Positions 1 through 11,269 of a DNA stretch of 64,000 nucleotides are shown here, one piece after another. Location of the stretch: NCBI RefSeq assembly GCF_947179165.1, contig NC_077248.1, positions 51,353,232 to 51,417,231 of the forward strand. Reading direction: 5' to 3'. Made by a program: the position numbers and the translations under genes. The notes beneath the pieces are model-generated. The model ran no database searches and was not told the origin of the DNA. It saw nothing but the letters and a program-made list of their open reading frames with translations. Origin of the DNA: Solanum dulcamara. Lineage: Eukaryota > Streptophyta > Magnoliopsida > Solanales > Solanaceae. Positions within the stretch are counted from its first letter, which is position 1; each line of letters opens with the position of its first letter.

Positions 1-249
1 CCGCCTCTAAAGCCAATTGTCACTTAAGCAACCTGGTATCGCTAAAGCGACACCTCCCTCTATAAGGTGGTCTCTTCAGCAAACACCGGGGCCTCGCTAA
101 AGTGATATCAGGTTCCTATTTTTTGTCTCTTTTTTTCAGATTTGAGTCCTAACTTCCAACCTCAATTTGTCTCTCTATATTTGGCTATTTGGGTGATTCA
201 AAAGGCTAAATTGCATGGATTTTTTAGGGGAATCCATTAATAGGTTCAT
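1..249. repeat. Unassigned LTR-like sequence at window edge
   Basis: No coding frame is visible. The stretch holds repeated short words of the form CGCTAAAGCGA and CTTAAGC (about positions 25-115), a type of low-complexity U3 sequence seen in many gypsy LTRs of this plant family. It stops where recognisable minus-oriented U5 sequence starts. Its element cannot be named because the window begins inside it. Confidence 0.35.
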
Positions 250-1048
250 AATTAGGATAAAAGCCCTAGGCGTGGCCGATGCTCTAAAACCATTGCTTGT
301 TCCCAAGCGAACCCTTGGCATGGATAACAACTCAGCAAAAGACTCATCTCAATATAAATAGCATCAAAAGGGTGAGAATTTAAAATACATTAAAGGTAAA
401 CTCATATATCACTAAAATACTCTCTGAATATCTATAATGGAAGCCTATTTAAAATAGGCTCTGAAGGTTTAATCGACTCAACTTTATCACTGCCTATGAA
501 GATTCTAAAACTCATAAGATAGGTTCAGGGACAGACACATGACTACCTCAAGTAACTAATAAACTAAAGACTAAATAAAACTGAAGGGATTTCCTCCAAA
601 GGCAAAGAGGTCTCACCACAAGCTGAATGACTGTGATCTTCAACGATGCACCTATTCAAGATCTCTAACACCTATATATGGATCATAAAATTATGTAGAA
701 TCGAAAGATGCCAATATATGAATGTACGATATGTAAAATAGCTCAAAGGGAATAACTCACTGTATATTCAACTAAAGTAAATACTAAAATAACTCAACTC
801 AAATGAAGCATGCCAATGTGAAAATAAATCAATGTGTTACAAAATATAAGTAGTAAATGCAACTCATTATGAAAATATTTTTTACTCTTTGGGGTGTTTC
901 TCTAAATACTGAAATAACTCAACTAGAATGAAACATGCCATATGAAAATAAGTCAATACTTTACAAAATACTAGTAAGTGAATGCAACTAAATATGAAAA
1001 TAATGTTTACTCTTTAGGGAGTTTCTCCAACCGACAACCATCGCTACG
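250..1048 (-). repeat. Gypsy LTR 3' half (R-U5), minus orientation
   Basis: The layout matches the U5 side of the element B LTR starting at 25942: a CCCTAG.TGG word, then CCATT.CTGGTTCCCAAGC-like sequence, an ATCTTCAACGATG word, and near the inner end GGAGTTTCTCCAACCGACAACC. This marks it as the 3' half of a minus-oriented LTR of a related family. Its outer terminus (around 255-265) is degraded and no TSD or primer-binding site is visible beside it. It meets a plus-oriented LTR half head to head at about 1048. Confidence 0.6.
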
Positions 1049-1931
1049 TAGCCAGCGTAGGAAAGAATTGTATCGTTTGTTTGGGAAACTACTCACTTTA
1101 TTCTGTGATATGGTCTTTTATATAGAACCATGAGTTGAATTTATGTCCCTTATCTTGAAAAGGTAATGGACTACTCTGGCAATGTGAGCAGTACGTTGTA
1201 TCATCACTAGGCTTATAGTGATGGTTGTCTATTCGAGAAACTCCCTAAGAAAAGTAAAGTTAAATTATTTTCATTAGTCAATATTGTTTCATATTTTTCA
1301 GTTATAAATTTTTGAGGTTTTTCATTACACTTGAATTATTTTACTTTTAGTCAAAGTATTCTCAAAATTCTATTCAACATGCTTATTTAGTTCAGTTTAG
1401 TATTTTTGTTCAGCTTTATTCCATACCGTACATTTTATGTGCTAACATCATTTGGTGTTGTATCATTTTATGATGCAGATTCAGGTACCGATGATAGAAA
1501 AAACTCATAAGACCTCTTTTCATTAGCAGTTGGCAATAAATTCTTTCTTTCGGAGGGGTCCGATTTTGTTTGTTCAGTACATTTATTTATTAGTCATTTT
1601 TAGCTGAGTAGTGAGGTAATCGTGGGTCTTGTGCCAACACCTATCGAATTTTAGTAGAGGCTTCATGGATAAAGTTAGTGATTCAGTTGATTTTATTTAT
1701 TATGATGTTTTAAATATTATTTCTACGTATATTCAAAACTATTCACACTTATGCATAAAGAAAGATAGAGATGTTTTAAGTTTATTTAAATGATTTTAAG
1801 TGTGTATTACCTTTAAAGCCTTATCATGTATAGTCTTTCATTCAGTAGCCAGCCAGGCCAAGGATTTTCTTGGGACCATTAATTATTTTTGAGTATTGGC
1901 CACGTCTAGGGTATAGGCTCGGGGTGTGACA
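1049..1931 (+). repeat. Gypsy LTR 3' half, plus orientation
   Basis: Starts about at CTACGTAGCCAGCGTAG, which resembles the mid-LTR word at 42283 in element C, and runs through TAGTGATGGTTGTC...GAGAAACTCCC (about 1215-1245), TTTTATGATGCAGATTCAGGT and GAGTATTGGCCACGTCTAGG to a terminal GGGGTGTGACA ending at 1931. The 3' end is therefore complete while the 5' half is missing. No PBS follows, so it is not the 5' LTR of an intact element. It forms an inverted repeat with 250-1048. Confidence 0.65.
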
Positions 1932-1988
1932 TTTTATCTTAGAAGAAAATAATCCACTACCTCGGGTACTTTGAGGGTATTAAATGTC

Positions 1989-4256
1989 TGTCACGACTTA
2001 AGCTAGATCCTAGCCATGATACGATGACTAGAATCTCGAGGACTTCAACCAAACATCTTAGCATACATAGAAAGACATATCAAGAGTAAAATTTAAAGTA
2101 AACTTTAAACATGGAAGATAGTCTCAACATATAGAATCTCAAATATAAGAGAATTCATCCATAATTGCAACAATGAATTAAAATATACTCTTCTAGTTTG
2201 ATAATGCCTCTACTAGACTTAGACGGGGGCATACGACAAGCCCTAGGTTACCCAAAACATAAGAGAATGAAGTAGTCTAAACTTGAAGAAATACCATAAC
2301 GGCTTCTCCCTCGAATCATGAGGACTCACCAAAATAGCAAACTCCAAATGAAAACCAGAACTAGCCATGTGAATGGGCGGGAGCGTCGTGACCTATATTA
2401 TCAAATAATATGGGCAAAAGAATGAGCTAGTACATAAAATGTACTAAGTATGTGAGAAATATGCATAAGTGAATAAAAGAAAATAATAAGCATGAACATG
2501 GGATGCACGACCAAAATATCTTGAAAAGCGAGAAGTAAATAATTAAATCATATGATAAGGTCAATGCATCATAAAAAATCATAAACAGCTTATAAGTAAA
2601 CATATCCATTTTGTGGGATATAGACCATAAACGATAATAAAACCATGTGAGCTATAATATGGAGTCTGGTGTAACTCTTACACTGAAAAATGAGAGGATA
2701 CTTGACAAGGTAGACACCATATAATTAACATCATAAGATATATGTGTATCCACTAGCTAAGTCATTTAAGACAACCTACGGGGGCACGTAGTTTAGGACT
2801 AAAGATTTCTACTAGGAACTCCCTTACCAAGCCTGCTCCTCAAGCCTCTTGGTGCTAAGTCAAATCCCAATGAAATAGATAAAATATCATAGTATAATAT
2901 TAGAAAAGGCATTAATCACATACCAATCCACATCATAAAAACCACATAAGAGTAGCTCTTTAAATAATAATTTCATAACATAATTCATATACACACTTAC
3001 CTTTCTAAACATCTAAATCATTATTTCATTCATATTGTGAAAAGACCTTTCACAATTCATTGATACATACTTGAAAAAAATACTTGAAACATCATTCATT
3101 ATTTTTATAGAACATTTGTAAATACTTCATAACTTTATGATCATAAATTCACAGTTTATATTAAAAATCATGGAATGAATGCATGGGTCCATGTGAAATA
3201 AATTAAAAAGCATATATCTTAGTAAATTCATACATGAAAAGTAGAATAACACAATTGAACTAAAATAGAAAAGAACCATAAATAATTAACCTAAAACCCT
3301 CATTGAATTGAGTGGAATTAAATTAGGAGAATTGAAATCTTTTGGGACCAATTGATGAAAGAAAATCCATTGGTGAATTTTCACATATCTGGATTTGAAG
3401 GCCTTAAAATTAATGGAGATTAAAGGACTTGAATATTGGACACCTAGCTTTCCTTCTGTGAGCATGAGAGAGAATCAAAGAAGATGAGTTGAGAGGATTT
3501 AAGTGTTTTTGAGCGAATGAGAGGGAATATGGTATTCTTTAAGGGTAAAAATGGTTATAAGGGTAGTTATAGGTTCATAATGACATGGGTTAGGGGTTTA
3601 AGGAGGAAGAAAAGTCGAAAATACCCTTCACTTAAAACTGTCCAAGTGATTCTATAGATCAAACCTATGGTCGATAGGAATTACTATGGTTCGTCAAAAA
3701 ATCTCGTATGAACTCATGTCCAAAAAAACATGGTAATGGAACTTGCATCTTTGTCCTTACGACCTATTTCTTCCGGATAGTAGAAGACCCTATGAGCCAT
3801 GTTACTTATCTATTGAAGCCATGTACAAGGGATGACCCAACTCCTACGACCCTTTCCCTACAGATTGGAAGTGCTCTTACGGATCATAGAACCCCATCAT
3901 AGGAATCATGTACCCAAAACAACAACTACTGAAATTGCACATTGACTTTATGAGCCAAGTCTATAGGTCGTATAAAGTTACACGGTTCGTTAAAGTGGTT
4001 CATAGAATCAGTCTGAAATCCAAGCCTCTGAATTCACCCTAAAGTCGTCCCTACTGATCGTAGGACTTTCTACGGTTTGTAGGACCCTCTCTTCTATTGA
4101 ACCCACATTTAGTTAACTTTTGAACCTCCAATTTCCTTCCTATGAGACTCCTCTATGGTCCGTAGGACTTTTTATGAATCGTAGGCCATCTCATGGGAAC
4201 CGACACCAAATGCCATTTTTACAACTTTTGTTTCTTTCAACTTTCTTGGTCTTACA
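1989..4256 (-). repeat. Element A 3' LTR (Ty3/gypsy), minus orientation
   Basis: On the minus strand the LTR begins TGTAAGACCAAG at 4256 and ends AGTCGTGACA at 1989, so it has TG...CA ends and spans 2268 bp. A polypurine tract lies just outside the 4256 end, as expected for a 3' LTR. The U3 half (about 3600-4230) is full of short words related to CTATGGTCCGTAGGAC. It belongs to the minus-strand gypsy element whose pol follows at 4494. The partner 5' LTR was not found in the window. Confidence 0.85.
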
Positions 4257-4272
4257 ATATCTTCCCCTTAGG
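4257..4272 (-). other. Polypurine tract of element A
   Basis: Minus strand reads CCTAAGGGGAAGATAT directly before the LTR start TGTAAGACC. The purine-rich tract immediately upstream of a TG LTR start is the usual plus-strand priming site and fixes the inner border of the 3' LTR. Confidence 0.8.
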
Positions 4273-4493
4273 AATATTTATCCTTGAATATGGCTCAACC
4301 TAGCATGAATAGAGTAAGGAAAAAGATATAACTACCCTACATGTATGCAACAACACCAAAAAATCCATAGACCAAGGAGTAATCAACCCCAAGCTAAAAC
4401 ATGACTTTAAAACTCATTTCATGAACATGTATGCATACAAAAACATGAGAGTGACTTAAACGCATGAATTCAAAAGAGTGCACATTACCTCAA

Positions 4494-5042
4494 GCTGAAA
4501 TAGAGGGAAAGAGATGATGATAATGAGACATCATATCGGCTTAGACCTCTCATGTATCACCATCAACTTGTTGGTACCAAACAACTCTCATGGATGCAAC
4601 TTCTTTATTTCTCAACTTTCAGACTTGACAATTTAAAATCTTAACCAGAACCTCCTGATAAGATAGAATCTTTTTCATACCAATGTTTTCTAATGTCACA
4701 ATAGAAGTAGGATCACCAATACACTTCTTCAACAAGGAGACACAAAACATTGGATGCACCGATATCAATGCCGAAGGAAAATCCAAATCAGAAGCTACCT
4801 TAGCAAAGCGCCTCAAAATATGTTATAGGCGTACATAACATGGGACTAATCTTCCTTTTCTTGCAAAAATGCATCACACCGTTTAGAGGTGAGATTTTCA
4901 AGTAAACCGAATCATCAACACCAAAGTTGAGCTCTCTTCTCCTCACATCCGAATATGAATGTTTTTGTCTTAGGGCAATCTTCAACCTCTCTCTAATGAG
5001 CTGAACCTTTTCCATAGCTACACAAACCAATTCAGGCCTTAT
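4494..5042 (-). pseudogene. Element A integrase C-terminus and chromodomain-like tail
   Basis: Minus-strand codons from 5042 give a stretch with AMEKVQLIRERLK, then KHSYSDVRRRELNFGVDD, then HPMFCVSLLKKCIGDPTSIV and a tail with LRNKEVA. This is the standard integrase C-terminal and chromodomain-like region of Del/Tekay-type chromoviruses. It has frameshifts around 4800-4870 and in-frame stops in the tail. Its upstream half lies at 11270 and beyond: element N is inserted exactly between the two parts, and the 5-bp duplication CTTAT at 5038-5042 is repeated at 11270-11274. Non-functional. Confidence 0.85.
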
Positions 5043-7076
5043 TGTAACATTCCTCAAAAATGTTCACAAGTGCATTAAAAATGTCTTGGGTATAGGTCGC
5101 TCGCGTAATGCATTATTATTTTCTACAAATTTGAGTCTAGAAGGTCAATCAGGGGAAAAACCTGCTAGAAAATGGTCTCGGTGGAGTTTTACGACTCATG
5201 TATCAAAAGATAAATTTTGTCAAAAATTACACAAAACAATGAGGTGCGTGGTAGCTCCATTTCATCCACTTGTTACCATTAAGTGTAACTTTTCCCCGAG
5301 TCAAAATCTGGCCGAAATCTCATTTGCTAAAAATTGGCCTAATAGGGAGTAGCTCTGCATCGCGGACCTGGGAGATGTTTTTTCATCCGAATTTATTCTT
5401 TAAGTAAGAGAAATTTAGACTTTTCCCTAGTTGTTAGTTAATGAACCTGAACGTTTTTAGGACCTAATTCTTCTCTATAAACTACCATAAATCCTTAAAT
5501 CCATTCATTCTTCGACAATTCACCTACTCAAATATTTCCCTCTCTACAAAAGCCTCTCAAAGACTCCATTGAAGACTTACAATAAATTCACCCAAGCTCT
5601 CCATCAAAACTCTCAAATTCTTCCAAATTCTTTTGTCTTTTCGGTCAAGGTATATGGGAATTGATTCATGTGCTCTTTTTACTCATGAAGTCCCAAAGAT
5701 TTATGAAGTTTCCATTCAATTTACAATTGACAGTGAACCCTAGTTTTGATGAATTGCATTGGGATGATTTGATTTCATTTTCAAATGTTATCAATGATCT
5801 TTATATGCATGTTCTTATATAAATTACAAGATTTCAAGTTTATATATAGATGCCCATGCATAAAGCTATATTTTCAATCTATGATTATAAATTTAAGATG
5901 AGTTTATGAGTTGATCATGAGTTAAATAATTTTAAATGAAACTTTTATATGAGTTAATGTTGAGATTTATGATTCTAAATTTAAAGTTATGATGATGATC
6001 AGAGTTAAGATCAAAAGATGTTTAAAGATGGTGATAAGGACAATTCTCACCGAACTTATAGATTGTTATGAACCACTAAATAGATGAGTTATTCCTAATA
6101 TGTTTTAAAGATGGATTGATAGGCAGTTACTGTCTTTCCCTACTATGTAATGATTATGTTTTAATGAGTCTCCATTGGGCTATTGACTAAGCATCAAGAG
6201 GACTTCTAGGTGGGTTTCGGTTGAATAACGCAGTTGGTTATCCAAGGAAATCCTAGTAGAAACCTAAAGTCCCAAATTATGTTTCCCACATAGGTTTCCT
6301 TCACGAACTATCTAGTGTATCCACATAGCCCAGTTGAGTTGAGTCCCTGGCATAGTAGCCTCCCCTATTTTGATACAGGAGTCATTGGCCTATCTCGATG
6401 CAAGATTCATCGAATTCCATGTAATAGCTCACATGGTATTAGTTGTTGTTTAAATGTCCTATCCCACACAAGTTTAAGTTAAAGCTTTGAGTTTGAAGTT
6501 AAAGTTCTTATGATTTGCATTGACCTTGAGTTCCATATATTTTAAGTTGGTTTTAAACTACACTCATATTCATTATGATTGGTCATGCATCCAATGGTAT
6601 ATTGATTATGTTCTTTACTTGTTCATGCATACCTCACATACTTAGTACATTCAAATATACTAACACATATTTTGCTTATATTATCTCATAATGTAGGGAC
6701 AGATGACACTCACCATCACCCCACTTGTGGCTAGAGATTTGCTTTATATTTCAAAAAAGTTAGTGAGTCCCTATTCTATCGAAGATAAAACTTTATTTTA
6801 TGTTACTATTGTTTACACTTTCTTCTATTGTTAGGGTGATGTAGAAGCTTTTCCTAGTCCCCGCCTATGTAGTCATATAGAGGCATGTTGGGCATATGTA
6901 TAAAAAGTCTATCTTGTCTTTATTCTCTCTAGCAATGTTTTGTCTCGTTGGACTTTTATGAGTTTTCGGTTATTGTTTACCTTTGTATGCTTATTATATG
7001 CTAAAAGGCTTGGTTGGAGTTTCTTTGGGATTCTTAATCATTGTTTCATATCTAGGCCCTAGTTCGGGTCATGACA
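5043..7076 (+). repeat. Element N 5' LTR
   Basis: 2034 bp, TGTAACATTCC to GGGTCATGACA. A CTCTATAAACTACC stretch at about 5472-5485 is a candidate TATA region. The LTR aligns along its whole length with 9222-11269, with many substitutions and small indels. Confidence 0.92.
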
Positions 7077-7080
7077 AACT

Positions 7081-7092
7081 TGGTATCATAGT
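7081..7092 (+). other. Primer-binding site of element N
   Basis: TGGTATCATAGT sits five bases after the 5' LTR and differs by two bases from the initiator tRNA-Met consensus TGGTATCAGAGC. It fixes the LTR end and the orientation. Confidence 0.85.
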
Positions 7093-7291
7093 ACAAGGTT
7101 TAAGTGTCCTGGGGTGTTCAATATGCCTCGTCAACTAGAGTCTTATTCATGGGTATGAAGCGCGCTACATGTATGAGTAGGAGGCTATGAGGAATTTTAG
7201 GGAATCTTTACTTTTCTCATAATGCATGTCATGCGATAGAGTGTACTTTAGGACTTTTACACCTAATGATTGTTTTTGCGATTATCAGAAG

Positions 7292-8183
7292 ATGCCTCTA
7301 AGAAGAGATCAAATCTAGATGAATTCATACTAATAAGGGTTTCATAAGGCCAATTATATCACCATGAGGTGCTCCTATGTTGTTTGTTAGAAAGAAGGAT
7401 GGGTCACTTCGCATGTGTATAGATTATCGACAATTGAATAAGGTCACAATAAAGAGTAAGTATCCCATTCCAAGAATAGATGATTTATTTTATTAACTCC
7501 AAGGTGCAAGTCACTTCTCTAAGATTGACCTCCGATTCGGTTATCACCAATTGAGGATGAGGGAGTGTGACATTCCCAAGATGGCTTTTCAAATAAGGTA
7601 TGTACATTTAGAGTTTTTGGTTATGTCATTTGGGTTGCTTAATGCTCCCCCCTATTTTTATGGACTTTATGAATCAAATTTTCAAACCGTACCTAGTTAT
7701 TTTGTGGTGGTATTTTCTTTGAAACTAAGGAGACACTATCTATATGGCATCGGTGTGGATGTTTTCACTGATTACAAGAGTTTTTAGTATGTGTTTATCC
7801 AAATGAATTTGAACCTTAGGCATAGAAGGTGGTTTGAAACCTTAAAGGACTATTATATGAGGGTGTTGTACCATCTGAGTAAAGCAAATTTTATTGCCGA
7901 TGCTCTTAGTTGGTTATCTATGAATAGTATTGCTCATGTGGAAGATGACGAGAAAGAGTTGTTTAAAGATTTTCATTGATTGTCCCATTTGAGGGTAAGA
8001 TTGAGTGACTCTAATAAGAGTGGTGTTCTTGTTTGAAATGGTTCAGAATTATGATTGATAGTGCATGAGAAGATCGAGGTTCTCTCTCAAGAGGGAGATG
8101 AGTATTTTATTACCAAGGTTGGTTGCGTGTTCCAAATATTGATGGCCTAAGAGAAAAGATATTGATTAAAGCCCATAGCTCTT
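7292..8183 (+). pseudogene. Element N gag start fused to RT and RNase H remnants
   Basis: ATG at 7292 gives MPLRRDQI, a typical gypsy gag start, and then the frame falls within a few codons into [62 protein letters not shown]. After FQTVPSYF it jumps directly to the RNase H end ([17 protein letters not shown]), so the YxDD catalytic loop and the connection domain are deleted. Next come the DALSWLSMNS segment and the start of the integrase zinc-binding region (IKAHSS). Several stops interrupt the frames. Almost all of gag and protease are absent. Confidence 0.85.
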
Positions 8184-8671
8184 GAAGGATGAGTTAGGAA
8201 GATTGGGGGAAGAGTAGGTGTTCCATATTATGATAATTTTTGTATGCTTGGTCCATTTAAGGTTATAGACATGGAGAAAGATCTAGATGAGACCTTGTTG
8301 TGTGCAATAGGTAGGTAAGAGTATATTGGTGTGACCTTTGTAGGAGTTACTACCAATGAGGATATAGAGATGCTAAGATAGACATAAAAATACTTGAGTG
8401 ATGTTGACTTCAAGGGAGTGGTTAGAATGGTCGGCTTGAATGTGTGGTTGTAGATATGTGAGTGATTGTAGTAGGCTATTGATGAATTTTTTAAGGGTTT
8501 CAAGTGATTGTATTAGAGTGTTTATAGAACTAGGCTTCAATGTAGTATGGCATATGGGTAAATATACGATGCATTGGGTGTATCTTTATTAGGTGGTCTC
8601 GAGGTTTGTTGAACATGGTAGTAAGGGGTAGTACTCTTGGGATAGAATTTCCTATAAAGTTAGAGAGTCCT
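8184..8671 (+). other. Unidentified filler replacing integrase in element N
   Basis: At about 8183 recognisable integrase coding sequence stops, and it resumes at about 8672 near the integrase C-terminus. The intervening 490 bases do not resemble gypsy pol in any frame. One plus frame beginning KIGGRVGVPYYDNF is open for about 40 codons, then has scattered stops and readable stretches such as VTFVGVTTNEDIEML. It may be a captured host fragment, a remnant of another repeat or very diverged pol; its origin is not recognised. Confidence 0.5.
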
Positions 8672-9000
8672 AAGGTGTATTGGTAAAGTTGCCTATGAAC
8701 GTGAGTTTTTATTGGAGTTAGCCATGGTTCATCCGGTATTCCATTTATCAATATTGAGGAGATGTGTTGGTTATCCTAATATAATTGTAACTTTGGGTAA
8801 TGTGAATGTTGAAGAAAATTTGACTTATGAGAAGGTTTTGGTTGAGATTTTGGACCGTCAAGTGAAAAGGTTAAGGAATAAGGAAGTTGTATCCGTTAAG
8901 GTCTTATGGAGGAATCAAGAAGTTGAGAGAGCTATATGGGAAGTGGAAGCGAACATGAGAAAATGATATCCTTATCTCTTTCCTTCCGATCCATCCTAAG
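8672..9000 (+). pseudogene. Element N integrase C-terminus and chromodomain-like tail
   Basis: The frame shows IGKVAYERE, MVHPVFHLSILRRCVGYPN, VEILDRQVKRLRNKEV, VKVLWRNQEVERAIWEVEA and finally YPYLFPSD before TAA at 8998. That is the conserved C-terminal tail of Del/Tekay-type chromovirus polyproteins. An in-frame TGA at 8965, before YPYLF, probably derives from CGA. It is the best-preserved coding part of N. Confidence 0.85.
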
Positions 9001-9205
9001 GTACTTATATATCTATAATCAAATCCTCAAAAAAAATCCTATGTTTCAACTTCCCCGTATCATGACATATGCATGCATACCATGAAAATTATTTTTTAAA
9101 AATTATTTAGATGTTTAGAAGTTGCACTATTGCATCCATGGTTGGGTTGATAGTTATACACTCTCTCTACTCAAGCTAGTCTTTCCACATTTAAGGATGA
9201 ATGTT

Positions 9206-9221
9206 CCCAAGGGTGAGATAT
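9206..9221 (+). other. Polypurine tract of element N
   Basis: CCCAAGGGTGAGATAT lies directly before the 3' LTR start TGCAACATTCC and has the same form as CCCAAGGGGGAGAGATAT before the 3' LTR of element C. Confidence 0.85.
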
Positions 9222-11269
9222 TGCAACATTCCTAAAAAATACTAACAATTGTCTTAAAAAGGCCTTGGGAATAGGTCACTTGCGTAACACATTATCCTTA
9301 TTCTTTTTGGCAAATCTGAGTTCGGAATGTCAATCAGGGGTCAACACATGCAGAAAAATAGTCTCGATGAATTTTTAGGACTCATGTATCGAAAGATGAA
9401 TTTTGTCAAAAATTTGCACAAAACAGTGAGGTGCGTAGTAGCTCTACATCGCCCATTTGTTCTCGTTTAGAATATTTCTTTTTCCTCGAGTCAAAATCTG
9501 GCCAAAATTGCATTCAATAAAAATTGGCCTAATCGCGGACCTGGCGATGTTTTTTGTCCGAATTCAGTTTTTATGTAAGGGCACTTTAGACTTTTTTCTA
9601 GTTGTTAGTTAATAAATCTGAACGTTTTTAGGGCCTAATTCTACTATATTAACTACCCTAAACACTAAATTCCATTCCTTCTTCTATAATTCACATACTC
9701 AAATATTTCTCTCTTTATAAGAGGATCTCAAAGACTCCATCGAAGACTTCCAAAAAATTCACTCAAACGCTCTATCAAAACTCTCAAATTTTTTCAAATT
9801 ATTTCTTCTTCTCACTCAATGTATGTGGGGATTGATTTATCGGCTCTTTTTACCCATGAAGTCTCAAAGATTTCTCAAGTTTTCATTCAATTTACAATTG
9901 ATTATGAACCCTAATTTTGATGAATTGCATTGGGCTTATTTGATTTCATTTTTAAATGTTATCAATGATCTTTATATGCATGTTCTGATATGAATAGCAT
10001 GATCTCAAGTTGATTTATAAATGCCTATGCATAAAGCTATATTTTCAAGCTATGATTATGAATTTAACATGAGTTTATGAGTTGATCATGAGTTAAATGA
10101 TTTTCAATGAAAGTTTTATGAGTTAAAGTTGAGATTTATAATTCTAAAGTTAAAGTTCGGATGATGATTATAGTTAAGATCAAAAGTTGTTTAAAGATGG
10201 TGATAATGACAACTCTCACCGAAGTTATAGATTCTTATGAATCACTAAATAGATGAGCTATTCCTAATATGTTTTAAAGATGGTTTGATAGGTAGTTAGT
10301 ATCTTTCCCTACTATGTTATGATGATGTTTTAATGAATTTCCATTAGCATATTGACTAAGCACCGAGAGGACTTCGAGGTGGGCTTTGGTCGGATAACGC
10401 AATTGGTTATCAAAGGGAATCCTAGTAGCAACCTAAAGTCCCAAATTATGTTGCCCACGTAGGTTGCCTTCATGGCCTATCTAATGGATCCACATAGCCC
10501 AATTGAGATGAGTTGAGTTACCTTTGGAGTATGCCCTGGCATGGTAACCTTTCGTGTTTCAGTGCGGGAGTCATAGGCCTGTCTCGATGCAGGAGTCATA
10601 GGTTCCATGTAATTGCTCACATCGTATTAGTTGTCAGTTAAAGATCATATCCCACACAATTTCAAGTTAAGGTTATGATATATCAACATATGATTTGGAA
10701 GTTTAAGTTCTTATGATATGCATTGACCATGAGTTCCATATATTTTAAGTTGCCTTTAAACTATACTCATGTTCATTATGAGTGGTCATGCATCCTATGG
10801 CATATTTATTATGTTCTTTACTTGTTCATGCATACCTCACATACTTAGTACATTTAAACGTAATAATGCATATTTCGCCTACATTATCTCGTAATGGAGG
10901 GACGAATGACACATACGATCACCCCACTAGTGGCTAGAGATTTTCTTTAGATTTGAAAGAAGTTGGTGAGTTTTCATTCTACCGAGGAAAAGACTTTATT
11001 TCATGTTACTATTATTTACACTTTCATCTACTGTTATGGTGAGCAAGGAGCTTGTCCTAGTCCCCTCCTATGTAGTCATGTAAAGGCATGTACAAAGAGT
11101 CTATCTTTTCTTGATTATCTCTAGCTATGCTTTGTTTCCTTGGACTTTTATGAGTTTTCGATTGTTTTTTACCTTATGTATGCTTATGATATGCTAAAAG
11201 GCCTGGTTGAGGTTTCTTCAGGAATCCTAATCACTGTGTCACATCTAAGCCCTAGTTTGGGTCATGCCA
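9222..11269 (+). repeat. Element N 3' LTR
   Basis: 2048 bp, TGCAACATTCC to GGGTCATGCCA. The final base pattern CCA, against ACA in the 5' copy, is a point change at the terminus. The following CTTAT is the second TSD copy. Confidence 0.92.

Larger units (their letters stand above)
5043..11269 (+). mobile_element. Element N: complete-ended, internally deleted Ty3/gypsy element
   Basis: A two-LTR element of 6227 bp inserted in the integrase of element A. Supports seen in sequence: both LTRs start TG.AACATTCC and end GGGTCATG(A/C)CA; a tRNA-Met-type primer-binding site follows the 5' LTR; a purine tract precedes the 3' LTR; and the flanks carry a perfect 5-bp TSD, CTTAT (5038-5042 and 11270-11274). 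The interior is only 2.15 kb: gag is reduced to its first few codons, the centre of pol is deleted and most of the integrase is replaced by unidentified filler. It could have moved only with proteins supplied in trans, unless the deletions came later. LTR copies differ by about 10% in a 160-base stretch compared by eye. Confidence 0.93.
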
